Of a stretch of DNA of 19,860 nt, positions 1 to 8,500 are shown piece by piece (positions within the stretch are counted from its first letter, which is position 1; the number at the start of each line of letters is the position of its first letter). The stretch comes from Pseudomonadota bacterium (lineage in GTDB: Bacteria > Pseudomonadota > Gammaproteobacteria > Xanthomonadales > Xanthomonadaceae): positions 1-19,860 of the forward strand of contig JAEWJB010000147.1 of assembly GCA_023386795.1 (NCBI GenBank), written 5' to 3'. The translations under genes and the position numbers were made by a program. A model generated the notes under the pieces. It saw nothing but the letters and a program-made list of their open reading frames with translations. It was not told the origin of the DNA and did no database searches.

Positions 1-77
1 CCCCAAGCCGCACCACCGCACAGCGCGCCCCCAAAAAATCCCAACAAAAAAAGCGCCAGCAAACCGACACCCCACAC

Positions 78-94
78 CGGCACAGCTCTTGCAT
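78..94 (+). promoter_or_regulatory. sigma54-type promoter upstream of fliD
   Basis: The -24 element CGGCAC and the -12 element TTGCAT are separated by five bases. The invariant GG (79-80) and GC (91-92) lie 12 bases apart, as the sigma54 consensus TGGCACG-N4-TTGCW requires. The expected transcript start is near 104, giving a leader of about 114 bases before fliD. That leader holds a perfect 6-bp hairpin (142-156, loop CGC). The same -12 hexamer occurs at the two other sigma54-type sites in this window. RpoN2 and FleQ, encoded downstream, are the likely users. The first -24 base is C instead of T, so the match is slightly weaker than the others. Confidence 0.72.
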
Positions 95-217
95 CGAAAC
101 ACCCGTCGCGCCCGAAGGCGCCGCCGAAGACCTCAAGCCCGGCGGCCCGCGGCCGCTATTCCCGTTATCCGGTGCCGCGCCCCCGCGGGCGAACACCCCC
201 AGGTCAGGAGACTCCGC

Positions 218-1576
218 ATGGCTTCGTCGTCGCTTTACCAGATCGGCTCGGGCCTGGACATCCCGACCCTCGTCGCCAATCTCGTCGCCGCCGACCGCAA
301 GCCGGAAGAGAACCGGATCAACAAGGCCGGCACTGCCGCCTCGTCCCAGCTCTCGGCCATCAGCACGATCAAGAGCGGCATGGCCAACCTGCAGACCGCC
401 CTGAAGACGCTGAGCACCAGCATCGACAGCCAGGCCTACAAGGCGACCGTCGGCGAAGGCGCCGGGTTCACCGCCACCGCCACCAGTTCGGCCACCGCCG
501 GCAGCTACAACGTGGAAGTGGTGAACATCGCCGAACGGCAGAAGCTCACCTCCGGCGCCTACGCCAGCGACAAGGTCGTCGGCAACGGCACGCTGACCGT
601 CAAGTTCGGCGACGGCGCCGAAGACTCGCTGGACGTCACCATCGCCGAGGGCAGCAAGCTCTCCGACGTGGCCGCCGCCATCAACAAGGCCGCCGGCGGC
701 AAGGGCGTCACCGCCAGCGTGGTCACCGCCAACGACGGCCAGCACCTGGTGCTGACGGCCGCCGACACCGGCCTGGCCGGGGCGATGACCCTCACCGCCA
801 GCGGCGGCGACGGCGGCCTGTCCGCCCTCACCTACCCGGCCGCCGACGGCACCACCGGCCTCACCCAGACCGTCGCCGCCAAGGACGCGCTGGTCCGCGT
901 GGATGGCTTCGAACGCACTTCCAGCAGCAACTCGGTGGCCGACCTGATCCCCGGCGTGGTGCTGAACCTGACCAAGGCCAACGAGGGCACGCCCTACAGC
1001 CTGTCGATCGGCAAGGACAACACCTCGATCAAGACCAACATCAGCGCCTTCGTCAGTGCGTACAACGCCGTGGTGACGGTGCTGAAGTCCTCCAGCGCCT
1101 ACAACGCCGACACGCAGAAGGCCTCGGCGCTGACCGGCGATGCCATGGTGCGCGGCCTGCAGACCCAGTTGCGCAGCCAGGTCAGCGGCAGCGTGAGCCA
1201 GCTCAAGGCGCTGGGCGTGAGCATCGGGACCGATGGCTCGCTCAGCTTCGATGGCACCAAGTTCGATACCGCCGTGGCCTCGGACCCGAGCGCGGCGCAG
1301 AAGCTGTTCGGCAGCGACGGTACCGTCGGCAAGGGCCTGAACAGCATGCTCGACAGCAACCTCAACTCCACCAACGGCTCCATCACCCTGCGCACCAACA
1401 GCCTCAACGCGCAGATCAAGGACCTGGAGGAACAGTTGGACGACCTGGACAAGCGCATGGACGAAGCCACCACCCGCTACACCGCCAAGTTCACCGCCAT
1501 GGACACCATCGTGGCGCGGATGCAGACCACCAGCGACTACCTCACCCAGCAGCTGGCCTCGTCCTCGAGCAGCTGA
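218..1576 (+). CDS. fliD: flagellar filament cap protein FliD (hook-associated protein 2)
   Basis: Encodes 452 residues. FliD forms the cap at the filament tip and directs insertion of exported flagellin subunits; it is itself secreted by the flagellar type III system. The N-terminus (SSLYQIGSGLDIPTLVANLV) is the FliD_N signature. The middle is rich in Ala, Thr and Gly and holds a flagellin-IN-like stretch (GVTASVVTANDGQHLVLTA). The C-terminus is a heptad-rich coiled coil (from about KDLEEQLDDLDKRMDEATT) ending in a Ser-rich tail. I chose the ATG at 218 because CAGGAG (205-210) precedes it and the typical FliD start follows; the open frame begins earlier, at 89, with an Arg-rich stretch unlike any FliD. 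It is separated from fliS by a sigma28-type promoter. The identification is secure. Confidence 0.96.
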   Translation: MASSSLYQIGSGLDIPTLVANLVAADRKPEENRINKAGTAASSQLSAISTIKSGMANLQTALKTLSTSIDSQAYKATVGEGAGFTATATSSATAGSYNVEVVNIAERQKLTSGAYASDKVVGNGTLTVKFGDGAEDSLDVTIAEGSKLSDVAAAINKAAGGKGVTASVVTANDGQHLVLTAADTGLAGAMTLTASGGDGGLSALTYPAADGTTGLTQTVAAKDALVRVDGFERTSSSNSVADLIPGVVLNLTKANEGTPYSLSIGKDNTSIKTNISAFVSAYNAVVTVLKSSSAYNADTQKASALTGDAMVRGLQTQLRSQVSGSVSQLKALGVSIGTDGSLSFDGTKFDTAVASDPSAAQKLFGSDGTVGKGLNSMLDSNLNSTNGSITLRTNSLNAQIKDLEEQLDDLDKRMDEATTRYTAKFTAMDTIVARMQTTSDYLTQQLASSSSS

Positions 1577-1585
1577 TGGCGGCCC

Positions 1586-1613
1586 TCAAGTGATGGCCGG
1601 ACCCGGCCGATAA
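1586..1613 (+). promoter_or_regulatory. sigma28 (FliA)-type promoter upstream of fliS
   Basis: The octamer GCCGATAA (1606-1613) is an exact match to the sigma28 -10 element. It is preceded at 15 bases by TCAAG (1586-1590), which resembles the TAAAG -35 core. The predicted transcript start is near 1620, about 80 bases before fliS. The site starts ten bases after the fliD stop. FliA control of the fliS-fliT genes would place the chaperones in the late class, while fliD itself sits behind a sigma54-type promoter. The -35 part is imperfect; the -10 part is convincing. Confidence 0.75.
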
Positions 1614-1630
1614 AGGATCATCACCAACAC

Positions 1631-1676
1631 CGCGGGCCACCCCGCGCTCGCCGGGGGGACAGCCGGCGCAGCGCCG
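1631..1676 (+). other. two perfect hairpins in the fliS leader
   Basis: The leader between the sigma28-type promoter and fliS holds CGCGGG/CCCGCG with loop CCAC (1631-1646). It also holds CGGCG/CGCCG with loop CAG (1664-1676); this second stem is extended by GGGA (1656-1659) pairing with TCCC (1677-1680) across a four-base bulge. No T tract follows, so these are weak candidates for terminating the fliD transcript. They may instead stabilise or shape the fliS leader just upstream of its AGGAG (1691-1695). In DNA this GC-rich some such stems arise by chance. Confidence 0.4.
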
Positions 1677-1701
1677 TCCCGGGCCCCGCCAGGAGCAATG
1701 C

Positions 1702-2115
1702 ATGTACGGTTCCAGCCGCCAGTATGCCGAGCAGTACCGCAAGGTCGGCGTTTCCACCAGCGTCACCGACGCCGATCCGCACAAGCTCGTCGCGCTGCTG
1801 TTCGCCGGCGCGTGCCAACGCATCCGCCTGGCCCAGGCGTGCCTGGCGCAGGGCGACCAGGCCCGCAAGGGCAAGGCGATCGGCGAGGCCTGCGCGATCG
1901 TCGGCCACCTCAACGGCTCGCTCGACCACGAGGCCGGCGGGGAGATCGCCGGCAACCTGTCGGCGCTCTACGAATACGTCATCCAGCGCCTGACCGAAGC
2001 CAACCTGCACAACGACGAGGCCGGCCTGGTGGAATCGCTCACGCTGCTGGGCGAGATCGATTCGGCCTGGAATGCGATCCCGCTCGAACAGCGCGGCATC
2101 GCGGCAGCGTCGTGA
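1702..2115 (+). CDS. fliS: flagellin export chaperone FliS
   Basis: Encodes 137 residues, the usual FliS size. FliS binds the C-terminal disordered region of flagellin in the cytoplasm, prevents premature polymerisation and delivers it to the export gate. The N-terminus (YGSSRQYAEQYRKVGVSTSV) followed by DADPHKLVALLFAGA is the family signature, and the rest is predicted all-helical, ending in the usual variable tail. The ATG at 1702 has AGGAG six bases upstream. An out-of-frame ATG at 1698 overlaps it (ATGCATG) but lacks a FliS-like product. The stop overlaps the start of the next gene by four bases, implying translational coupling. Confidence 0.95.
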   Translation: MYGSSRQYAEQYRKVGVSTSVTDADPHKLVALLFAGACQRIRLAQACLAQGDQARKGKAIGEACAIVGHLNGSLDHEAGGEIAGNLSALYEYVIQRLTEANLHNDEAGLVESLTLLGEIDSAWNAIPLEQRGIAAAS

Positions 2116-2414
2116 GCACCCCCACACCGACGCTGGAATACCTTCAGCGCCAGCTGCATGAAGTGCGCGCGGCCCTGGCCATCGATGACGACGCGCGCGC
2201 CGCCGAACTGGTGCGCGAACACGATCTGGACCTGCGCCAGTATCTGGCCACGCACGGCACCACCGCGCGCGATGCACTCGGCGAGCTGCTGCGCCTGCAG
2301 GCAGAAGCCATGGCCGACATGCGCGCGCGCCGCGAAGCCGCCAGCCTGGCACTGCGCCACAACCGCCGCTCCAGCCACGCCGCCCGGGCCTACCTGCGCG
2401 CCGGAGCCCTGTAA
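2112..2414 (+). CDS. fliT: FliT-like flagellar chaperone
   Basis: Encodes 100 residues starting at a GTG that overlaps the fliS stop (GTGA). The product is small, charged and predicted entirely helical, with Leu and Ala heptads (LEYLQRQLHEVRAALAIDD; LLRLQAEAMADMRARREA) and a basic C-terminus. It has no catalytic motif. Size, helical make-up and position directly after fliS match the FliT-type chaperone gene described in Xanthomonas (fliTX). FliT proteins bind FliD and the export ATPase and can inhibit the master regulator. Sequence identity to enterobacterial FliT is not obvious to me, so the name rests mainly on context. The gene overlaps the next one by a single base (TAATG). Confidence 0.65.
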   Translation: MSTPTPTLEYLQRQLHEVRAALAIDDDARAAELVREHDLDLRQYLATHGTTARDALGELLRLQAEAMADMRARREAASLALRHNRRSSHAARAYLRAGAL

Positions 2415-2992
2415 TGACTGACATCCTGCACGCCGCCGAGAGCCAGCTGTTCGACGACACGCTGAGCACCGAGTTGGCGATGCCGGTGGCGTTCCGCGTC
2501 GGCAGCGCGCCCGGCCGCCCGGCCGCGGCCGAGGCGCTGCTGCGCAGCCTGGCGCAGGTCGAAGACCTGCGCAGTGACGATTCCCACGAGGAGCGCGGCG
2601 AGCTGCCGCTGATCGTCCAGCGCATGGACGCCAAGCTCGACCTCATGCTCGCCCTGCTCGGCCGCCTGGCGCGGCAGCACGGTGATGACCTGCCGCTGCG
2701 CCCGGTGCGCTGGTCGCGCCGCGGCATGCGCCTGGAGACCGGCGCCCGCAGCGGCGCACAGCCCGGCGCGGCCGGCGTGCTCTGCCTGCAGCCGGGCGAG
2801 TGGTTGCCGGAGGCGATCGAACTGCCGGTGACGGTCGTGGCCGAGGCCGCCAGCGGCACCGGCGGCTGCTTCCTGTGGCTGCGTTTCGATGCCCTCGACC
2901 CCGGCCTGGAAGCGGCGCTGGAACGCCATCTGTTCCGCCTGCATCGCCGCCAGATCGCCGAGGCGCGGCGGGCCCGGCCCGATCCGGCCTGA
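2414..2992 (+). CDS. atypical PilZ-domain protein in the flagellar operon
   Basis: Encodes 192 residues; its ATG overlaps the stop of the FliT-like gene (TAATG). PilZ domains usually bind cyclic di-GMP through RxxxR and (D/N)xSxxG. Here only the second motif is recognisable, as RWSRRGMRLE (about residues 100-109), with Arg instead of Asp/Asn in the first position and no clear RxxxR upstream. A helical segment (MDAKLDLMLALLGRLARQ) precedes the domain. The C-terminal beta-rich part ends in a helix with many Arg (LERHLFRLHRRQIAEARRAR). Xanthomonads are known to carry non-canonical PilZ proteins of this kind, including one in the flagellar cluster. The likely role is a motility partner protein that may not bind the nucleotide itself. 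The family call is moderately sure; ligand binding is open. Confidence 0.65.
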   Translation: MTDILHAAESQLFDDTLSTELAMPVAFRVGSAPGRPAAAEALLRSLAQVEDLRSDDSHEERGELPLIVQRMDAKLDLMLALLGRLARQHGDDLPLRPVRWSRRGMRLETGARSGAQPGAAGVLCLQPGEWLPEAIELPVTVVAEAASGTGGCFLWLRFDALDPGLEAALERHLFRLHRRQIAEARRARPDPA

Positions 2993-3014
2993 GCCCGGAC
3001 GCCCGGGGGCATGG

Positions 3015-3043
3015 TTGGCGTCGGCTCCCGGCTCGGCTAAGGT
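3015..3043 (+). promoter_or_regulatory. possible sigma70-type promoter before the response regulator
   Basis: TTGGCG (3015-3020) and TAAGGT (3038-3043) are separated by 17 bases within the 91-base gap between the PilZ gene and the regulator gene at 3084. The matches to TTGACA and TATAAT are partial (four and three of six). A short hairpin (CCCGG/CCGGG, 2994-3007) lies just upstream and might end transcription from fliS. This is the only gap before fliD-distal regulators where an independent promoter would fit. Confidence 0.3.
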
Positions 3044-3083
3044 GCGAATCCCGCCGACTCATTCCGCCGCAGGCCTCCACTCC

Positions 3084-3716
3084 GTGCGAGTCATCATCGT
3101 CGACGATCACACCCTGGTGCGCGCAGGTCTGTCGCGGTTGCTGCAGACCTTCGCCGGCATCGACGTGGTGGGGGAAGCCAGCGACGCGCGGCAGGCCCTG
3201 GATCTGACGGTGCTCCATCGCCCGGACCTGGTGCTGATGGACCTTTCCCTGCCCGGCCGCAGCGGCCTGGACGCGATGAGCGATGTCCTGCGCGAGGCGC
3301 CACGCACGCGCGTGGTGATGATGTCCATGCACGACGACCCGGTGCACGTGCGCGACGCACTCGACCGCGGCGCGGCCGGCTTCGTGGTGAAGGATGCCGC
3401 GCCGCTGGAGCTGGAACTGGCCTTGCGCGCCGCCGCCAACGGGCAGGTGTTCCTGAGCCCGCAGATCTCTTCGAAGATGATCGCCCCGATGCTCGGGCGC
3501 GAGAAGCCGGTGGGCATCGCGGCGCTGTCGCCGCGCCAGCGCGAGATCCTGCGCGAGATTGGCCGTGGGCAGAGCAACAAGGAAATCGCCGCCGACCTGG
3601 GCATCAGCGTGAAGACCGTGGAGACCCACCGCGCGCGGATGATGGAATCGCTGGGCTGCCGGCGCGCGAACGACCTGGTCCTGCTGGCCGCCAAGCATCA
3701 CAACGAACTGATGTAA
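3084..3716 (+). CDS. NarL/FixJ-type response regulator with LuxR-type DNA-binding domain
   Basis: Encodes 210 residues from a GTG start, chosen because VRVIIVDDH is the usual beginning of a receiver domain; the open frame extends upstream only into the PilZ gene. The receiver domain (about 1-118) has acidic residues D7 and D8, phosphoacceptor D53 (LVLMDLSLPG), S81 and K103, so it should be phosphorylatable. The C-terminal LuxR-type helix-turn-helix (about 148-192) contains LSPRQREIL and SNKEIAADLGISVKTVETH. No sensor kinase gene is nearby, so its partner is unknown. Its position between the flagellar chaperones and rpoN2 suggests a role in motility or rpoN2 control. The palindrome at 3801-3817 downstream is a candidate binding site. 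The family call is certain; the target is inferred. Confidence 0.92.
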   Translation: MRVIIVDDHTLVRAGLSRLLQTFAGIDVVGEASDARQALDLTVLHRPDLVLMDLSLPGRSGLDAMSDVLREAPRTRVVMMSMHDDPVHVRDALDRGAAGFVVKDAAPLELELALRAAANGQVFLSPQISSKMIAPMLGREKPVGIAALSPRQREILREIGRGQSNKEIAADLGISVKTVETHRARMMESLGCRRANDLVLLAAKHHNELM

Positions 3717-3736
3717 GGCCATCTGCACCCGGGATG

Positions 3737-3768
3737 GCCCCGACGGGGCGTGCCCGGCCTGCCAGGCC
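3737..3768 (+). terminator. two tandem hairpins after the response regulator, possible terminator
   Basis: GCCCC/GGGGC with loop GAC (3737-3749) is followed by GGCCT/AGGCC with loop GCC (3756-3768). Both stems are perfect and lie about 20-50 bases past the stop codon at 3716. No run of T follows, so intrinsic termination would be inefficient. They may act as a 3' end stabiliser or as a Rho-assisted end. Confidence 0.35.
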
Positions 3769-3800
3769 ACTGTCGTGAACCCGTCGCACGCCGCGTCAAA

Positions 3801-3829
3801 GTCAGGAAAGTCCTGACAAGGGGTCAGGA
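3801..3829 (+). promoter_or_regulatory. operator-like palindrome plus third half-site upstream of rpoN2
   Basis: GTCAGGA (3801-3807), spacer AAG and TCCTGAC (3811-3817) form a perfect 7-bp inverted repeat. A further direct copy of GTCAGGA lies at 3823-3829, exactly 22 bases (two helical turns) after the first. It sits in the 219-base gap between the response regulator and rpoN2, about 107 bases before the rpoN2 start. An A/T-rich spot (GATTAAAAAC, 3858-3867) downstream could contain a -10 region. The arrangement resembles binding sites of NarL-type regulators or other dimeric regulators. Which protein binds is unknown. Confidence 0.5.
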
Positions 3830-3935
3830 ACACCACGGCCTCCGACAGGCACATCCCGATTAAAAACCCGTCACCCCCTCCTGCAAGATGTGTTCCAAGG
3901 CGCGACCGCGCCGGGGAATGTCGAAGGGGTTTGCC

Positions 3936-5339
3936 ATGAAGCCGACGCTGTCCACCCAGTTGGGCCAGCAGCTGCACCTCACGCCGCAGCTGCTGCAATC
4001 CATCCGCCTGCTCCAGCTCGACGGGCTGCAGCTGGAGATGGAAGTGCGCCGCGCGCTGGAGAACAACCCGCTGCTGGAGCTCGAGGACGCCGAAGCCGAG
4101 CCGGCCGAGGACGCGCCGGCCGACGCCGAGCGGTTGGAAGTCGCCGCCTTCGACGAACTGCCCGAAAGCTCGATGTGGGACGTGGCCGGCAGCAGCTGGA
4201 ACGACGGCGAGGACGACCGCTTGCAGCGCATCGCCGCGGGCGAGTCCACCGACCCGCAGCTGCGCGTGCTCCAGGCCCTGGCCCTGGAACTGGACGAGCG
4301 CCGCCTGTCGGTGGCCGCGTTCTGGCTCGAACACTGCGATGACGCCGGCTACCTGACCGCCCCGCGCGCCGAACTGGCGCTGCTGGCCAGCGCCCGCCTG
4401 GACGTGGATGCCGACACCGTGGAAGCGGTGCGCCAGCGCCTGCTGGCCGGCGACCCGGCCGGCCTGGCCGCCCAGGACCTGCGCGAATGCCTGTTGGCCC
4501 AGCTGGCTGCCCTGCCCGGCCGCGTGCCCGGCCGTCCGCTGGCCGCGCGCATCCTCTCCGGCGACCTGGACCTGCTCGCCGGCCACGATTACCCCCGCCT
4601 GGCCCAGGCCGTGGGCGCCGAAGAGGCCGATGTGCGCGAGGCCGTGCGCCTGATCCTCTCGCTGCAGCCGCGCCCGGGCGACACCCTGCTGCCGGCTACC
4701 GAGCAGGCCGTGATCCCGGACGTGGTGGCCTGGCACGCCGACGGCCAGTGGCGGGTGGCGCTGAACCCGGCCACCACCCACCGCGTCACCCTGAACCCGA
4801 TGCACGAGCGCGCGCTGTCCGAGGCCGGCGACGCCTCCCCGGCCCTGCGCGACATGCTGCAGGAGGCCCGCTGGCTGACCCGCGGCCTTTCCATGCGCTA
4901 TGAGACCCTGCTGCGCGCCACCCGCGCCATCGTCGAGCACCAGGCCGCCTTCCTGAGCCGCGGCGAGGAGGCCATGGCCCCGCTGACGCTGAAGGAGATC
5001 GCCGAGGAGATCGGCATGCACGAGTCCACCATCTCGCGCATCACCACCGGCAAGTACCTGCAGACCCCCCGTGGTACCTTCGAACTCAAGCACTTCTTCG
5101 CCGTGCGCCTGGAAGGCGCCAGCGTCTCGGGCCAGGCCGTGAAGGCCATGGTGCGCCGCCTGATCGAAAGCGAGCCGGCCGCCCGCCCGCTGGCCGACGA
5201 GGCCATCGCCGCCCTGCTCGCCCGCCAGGGTGTCAACGTCGCGCGACGGACCGTAGCCAAGTATCGTGAGCAACTGGACATCGCCCCGGCGCGCGAGCGC
5301 CGTCGCCAACACAAGCCGTTGCTGGCCCGCGCCGGCTGA
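3936..5339 (+). CDS. rpoN2: RNA polymerase sigma54 factor, flagellar paralogue RpoN2
   Basis: Encodes 467 residues. It recognises -24/-12 promoters and needs an ATP-driven activator such as FleQ. Region I is the Gln/Leu-rich N-terminus (LGQQLHLTPQLLQSIRLLQL), which contacts activators. Region II is acidic (ELEDAEAEPAEDAPADAE). Region III holds the core-binding part, a helix-turn-helix from about residue 350 (LTLKEIAEEIGMHESTISR) and the RpoN box ARRTVAKYRE (436-445), which reads the -24 element. I chose the ATG at 3936 because GAAGGGG precedes it and region I starts directly after; in-frame starts at 3888 and 3918 would add Arg/Lys-rich residues. Xanthomonads carry two rpoN genes, and this location next to fleQ marks the flagellar one. 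It is followed ten bases later by the receiver gene, forming an operon with fleQ. Confidence 0.95.
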   Translation: MKPTLSTQLGQQLHLTPQLLQSIRLLQLDGLQLEMEVRRALENNPLLELEDAEAEPAEDAPADAERLEVAAFDELPESSMWDVAGSSWNDGEDDRLQRIAAGESTDPQLRVLQALALELDERRLSVAAFWLEHCDDAGYLTAPRAELALLASARLDVDADTVEAVRQRLLAGDPAGLAAQDLRECLLAQLAALPGRVPGRPLAARILSGDLDLLAGHDYPRLAQAVGAEEADVREAVRLILSLQPRPGDTLLPATEQAVIPDVVAWHADGQWRVALNPATTHRVTLNPMHERALSEAGDASPALRDMLQEARWLTRGLSMRYETLLRATRAIVEHQAAFLSRGEEAMAPLTLKEIAEEIGMHESTISRITTGKYLQTPRGTFELKHFFAVRLEGASVSGQAVKAMVRRLIESEPAARPLADEAIAALLARQGVNVARRTVAKYREQLDIAPARERRRQHKPLLARAG

Positions 5340-5349
5340 GGAAGGACCT

Positions 5350-5722
5350 GTGAACAAACTCACCGTACTGCTCGTCGACGACCACGAAGGCTTCATCAAT
5401 GCCGCCATGCGCCACTTCCGCAAGGTGGACTGGCTGGACATCGTGGGCAGCGCCGGCAATGGCCTGGAGGCGATCGAGCGCTCCGAATCGCTGCGCCCGC
5501 GCGTGGTGCTCATGGACCTGGCCATGCCCGAGATGGGCGGCCTGCAGGCCACCCGCCTGATCAAGACCCAGGACGACCCGCCCTACATCGTCATCGCCAG
5601 CCACTTCGACGACGCCGAGCACCGTGAACACGCGCTTCGCGCCGGTGCGGATAACTTCGTCAGCAAGCTGTCCTACATCCAGGAAGTCATGCCGATCCTG
5701 GAGGGCCTGTCGGAGGCTGGCA

Positions 5723-5730
<8 letters not shown>
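5350..5730 (+). CDS. stand-alone receiver-domain protein (CheY-like)
   Basis: Encodes 126 residues from a GTG start preceded by GAGGAAGGA; upstream in-frame codons belong to rpoN2. The whole protein is one receiver domain: D10 and D11, phosphoacceptor D56 (VVLMDLAMPEMGG), S84 and K106 are all present, so phosphorylation is plausible. There is no output domain. The gene overlaps fleQ by eight bases, with the fleQ Shine-Dalgarno (GGAGG, 5712-5716) inside it, so the two are translationally coupled. FleQ has a receiver-like domain without a phosphorylation site, so this small protein may supply phospho-signal input to FleQ or RpoN2. It could instead act on an unrelated kinase pathway. The fold is certain; the partner is inferred. 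Confidence 0.88.
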
Positions 5731-7198
<1,468 letters not shown>

Positions 7199-7256
7199 GG
7201 CCGGCCGGCGCCTGCCCACCCTCGGGGAAGACCAAGACCACGCATTTCACGCGGCG

Positions 7257-7273
7257 TGGCATGTGGATTGCAT
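7257..7273 (+). promoter_or_regulatory. sigma54-type promoter of the glycosylation operon
   Basis: TGGCAT (7257-7262) and TTGCAT (7268-7273) are separated by five bases, with GG (7258-7259) and GC (7270-7271) 12 bases apart. The predicted transcript start is near 7283, giving a leader of about 57 bases to the ATG at 7340. It is the only clear promoter I see for the eight overlapping genes that follow. It links the operon to RpoN2 and FleQ, encoded immediately upstream. Confidence 0.8.
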
Positions 7274-7339
7274 CAGTCCCGGCAGGACCAGCGGCCAACC
7301 CCGGCCGCCGGAATCCCGACGCATCCCGCCGAGGCCGCC

Positions 7340-8500
7340 ATGCCGATTCCCGTCACCCGACCGCTCCTCCCGCCGCTGGCCGAGTTCATGCCCTACCTGG
7401 AAAAGGTGTGGGCGAGCCGTACGCTGACCAACGGCGGCGAGATGCACCGCCAGCTGGAAAAGGCGCTGGCCGAGTACCTGGGGGTGGAACACCTGGCCCT
7501 GATGGCCAACGGGACGCTGGCCCTGGTGACCGCCCTGCAGGCCCTGCGCGTCACCGGCGAGGTGATTACCACGCCCTATTCCTTCGTGGCCACGGCCCAT
7601 TCGCTGCTGTGGAACGGCATCAAGCCGGTGTTCGTGGACGTGGACCCGGTGAGCTTCAACCTGGATCCGGCGCGCATCGAGGCGGCGATCACCCCGCAGA
7701 CCACCGCCATCATGCCGGTGCACTGCTACGGCAACCCGTGCAATACGGCCGAGATCGAGCGCATCGCCGAAACCTACAACCTGCGGGTGATCTACGACGC
7801 CGCGCATGCCTTCGGCGTGGAAGACGATGGCGGTTCCGTGCTCCGGCATGGCGACCTGAGCGTGCTGAGCTTCCACGCCACCAAGGTCTTCAACACCTTC
7901 GAAGGCGGCGCGATCATCTGCCCGGACGCGCGCACCTACCGCCGCATCGGCCACCTGAAGAACTTCGGCTTCGTGGACGAAACCACGGTGGTGGCACCCG
8001 GCATCAACGGCAAGATGAGCGAGGTCAATGCCGCCTTCGGGCTGCTGCAATTGCGCTACATCGACCAGGCACTGGCGCGGCGCGCCCATATCGACCGCCT
8101 GTACCGCGAACGCCTGGCCGACCTGCCGGGCGTGGAATGCATGCCGCCGCGCCATGCGCAGGCACGCGCCAACCATGCCTATTTCCCCATCCTGGTCGGC
8201 CCGGAGTTCGCGATCACCCGCGACGCGCTGTACCAGCACCTGCGTGACCATGGCATCCATGCCCGTCGCTACTTCTATCCGCTGATCAGCGACTTCCCGA
8301 TGTACCGCGGCCTCCCCTCGGCCGACCCCGACCGCCTGCCGGTCGCGCGCTCGGCCTCGCTGCGCGTGCTGTGCCTGCCGATCTACCCGGACCTGACCGA
8401 TGCCCAGCTGGACAGGATCTGCGATCTGATCCGGCGCGTGGCCCGCGCGCCCCAGCAGCCGATGGCCGCGGGCGCGACGCAGGCGGTTGCCGCGGCATGA
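7340..8500 (+). CDS. vioA: PLP-dependent nucleotide-sugar aminotransferase (DegT/DnrJ/EryC1/StrS family, VioA-like)
   Basis: Encodes 386 residues. Family members transfer an amino group to a keto group of a nucleotide sugar; VioA makes dTDP-4-amino-4,6-dideoxyglucose. The catalytic lysine is K182 in SFHATKVFNTFEGG, and D153 in YDAAHAFG should bind the pyridine nitrogen. TNGGEMHRQLE and ANGTLALVTAL near the N-terminus are typical of the fold. I chose the ATG at 7340; in-frame upstream codons from 7256 lie over the sigma54-type promoter. An equivalent gene follows fleQ in Xanthomonas and is usually called vioA. The dehydratase and the acyltransferase needed to finish an acylated amino sugar are not in the window. 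The exact sugar is unknown. The stop overlaps the next start (ATGA). Confidence 0.88.
   Translation: MPIPVTRPLLPPLAEFMPYLEKVWASRTLTNGGEMHRQLEKALAEYLGVEHLALMANGTLALVTALQALRVTGEVITTPYSFVATAHSLLWNGIKPVFVDVDPVSFNLDPARIEAAITPQTTAIMPVHCYGNPCNTAEIERIAETYNLRVIYDAAHAFGVEDDGGSVLRHGDLSVLSFHATKVFNTFEGGAIICPDARTYRRIGHLKNFGFVDETTVVAPGINGKMSEVNAAFGLLQLRYIDQALARRAHIDRLYRERLADLPGVECMPPRHAQARANHAYFPILVGPEFAITRDALYQHLRDHGIHARRYFYPLISDFPMYRGLPSADPDRLPVARSASLRVLCLPIYPDLTDAQLDRICDLIRRVARAPQQPMAAGATQAVAAA

Noticed and set aside
33..57. A-rich tract near the window start as a possible origin or attachment site
   Set aside because: It is a short A-rich spacer upstream of the fliD promoter, with no repeats or integrase nearby.
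89..217. In-frame N-terminal extension of fliD starting at 89
   Set aside because: The extension is Arg/Pro-rich, overlaps the sigma54-type promoter and the FliD signature starts only after the ATG at 218, which has a good ribosome site.
3888..3935. Earlier in-frame starts for rpoN2 at 3888 and 3918
   Set aside because: The added residues (Lys/Arg-rich) are not part of sigma54 region I, and the ATG at 3936 has GAAGGGG at good spacing. The start at 3918 cannot be fully excluded.
2643..5564. Very long open frame on the minus strand (973 codons) opposite the PilZ, regulator and rpoN2 genes
   Set aside because: It is the antisense shadow of GC-rich genes on the + strand; its translation is low-complexity in Gly, Ala, Gln and His, with no domain, and it crosses several real genes.
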